From an uncultured Collinsella sp. (GTDB lineage: Bacteria > Actinomycetota > Coriobacteriia > Coriobacteriales > Coriobacteriaceae): DNA of 14,806 nt. Location: NCBI GenBank assembly GCA_900543615.1, contig UQSC01000045.1, forward strand, positions 1 through 14,806. Direction: 5' to 3'. The first letter of the stretch is position 1; every line of letters starts with the position of its first letter. A model generated the notes under the pieces. That model ran no database searches. It was given only the letters and a program-made list of their open reading frames with translations, and was not told where the DNA came from. Position numbers and translations under genes: made by a program. This document shows positions 14,505 through 14,806 of this stretch, piece by piece.

Positions 14505-14756
14505 ATGAACAGGTTAAGGACGCTTGCCGATGTGCTGCGACAGGCTGGCTTTGCACGCATCACGGGCCTGTTTCTTATCTTCTACCTGCTGTGCTCAACG
14601 GCTGTCTGGCTGTCCGAGCCCACGACCCTCACGTTTGGCGATGGCCTGTGGTTTAGCTTTGAGACGGTCTCGACCATCGGCTTTGGTGACATTCCGGCCG
14701 AGACACCGGTTGCCCGCGCCATTACCGTCGTCTTGAGCGTTATCAGCATCTTCTAC
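14505..14756 (+). CDS. Two-helix potassium channel, N-terminal part (3' truncated by contig end)
   Basis: The first 84 residues of an Ion_trans_2 (KcsA-like) channel. A first helix spans about 19-36 (ITGLFLIFYLLCSTAVWL). A pore helix (GLWFSFETVS) leads into the selectivity filter TIGFGD (57-62), a common variant of TVGYGD. The second helix starts at about 70 (ARAITVVLSVISIFY) and is cut by the adapter. AAGGGG about 6 nt upstream supports the ATG at 14505. Any C-terminal regulatory domain (such as RCK/TrkA-N) lies beyond the contig. The frame continues through the adapter as SLIHISEPTR, which is artefact. The gene is divergent from the large hybrid kinase. Confidence 0.9.
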
Positions 14757-14806
14757 CTGTCTCTTATACACATCTCCGAGCCCACGAGACCGAGGCTGAA
14801 CTCGTA
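14757..14806 (-). other. Illumina Nextera i7-side adapter (not genomic)
   Basis: CTGTCTCTTATACACATCT (14757-14775) is the reverse complement of the Tn5 mosaic end, CCGAGCCCACGAGAC (14776-14790) is the read-2 tail, 14791-14798 (CGAGGCTG) is an index, and 14799-14806 resembles the P7 start with one mismatch (AACTCGTA instead of ATCTCGTA). The true sequence therefore stops at about 14756. Confidence 0.98.

Overview
This is a metagenomic-style contig from a high-GC Gram-positive bacterium. Protein style, the abundance of G/C-rich codons, hybrid histidine kinases with solute-binding sensor domains and many short intergenic palindromes suggest Coriobacteriia, probably a Collinsella relative. That placement is inference from recognition, not a search. 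Both ends are not genomic: bases 1-49 and 14757-14806 are Illumina Nextera adapter and index sequence, so the first and last genes are cut and the biological sequence is about 50-14756.

Left part (50-3336): the C-terminal part of an FtsX/MacB-type ABC transporter permease (+), then an orphan three-helix membrane protein on the minus strand. That gene is bracketed by two copies, in opposite orientation, of an imperfect inverted repeat of about 180 bp. The arms of each copy pair with each other even where the two copies differ, which makes this the least explained structure in the window.

Middle part (3337-7706): a tRNA-dihydrouridine synthase (+); a minus-strand pair of a glutaredoxin and, upstream of it, an XRE-type regulator carrying a zinc ribbon and a TipAS-like drug-binding domain; then, divergently, a TrmO-type tRNA methyltransferase that may be leaderless, and a MalY/PatB-type PLP enzyme.

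Right part (7717-14312): two sensory modules face each other. On the plus strand a lipoprotein solute-binding protein overlaps by 4 bp a hybrid histidine kinase with a Cache-like sensor. On the minus strand a larger BvgS-like hybrid kinase with two built-in solute-binding domains is followed by a small flavin-binding (pyridoxamine-phosphate-oxidase-like) protein. The two kinase/receiver cores are clearly related, and a perfect 17-bp stem lies where the two units converge. No HPt domain and no DNA-binding response regulator is present, so the output of both relays lies elsewhere. The contig ends inside a two-helix potassium channel gene.

No rRNA, tRNA, CRISPR array, transposase or prophage gene was seen.
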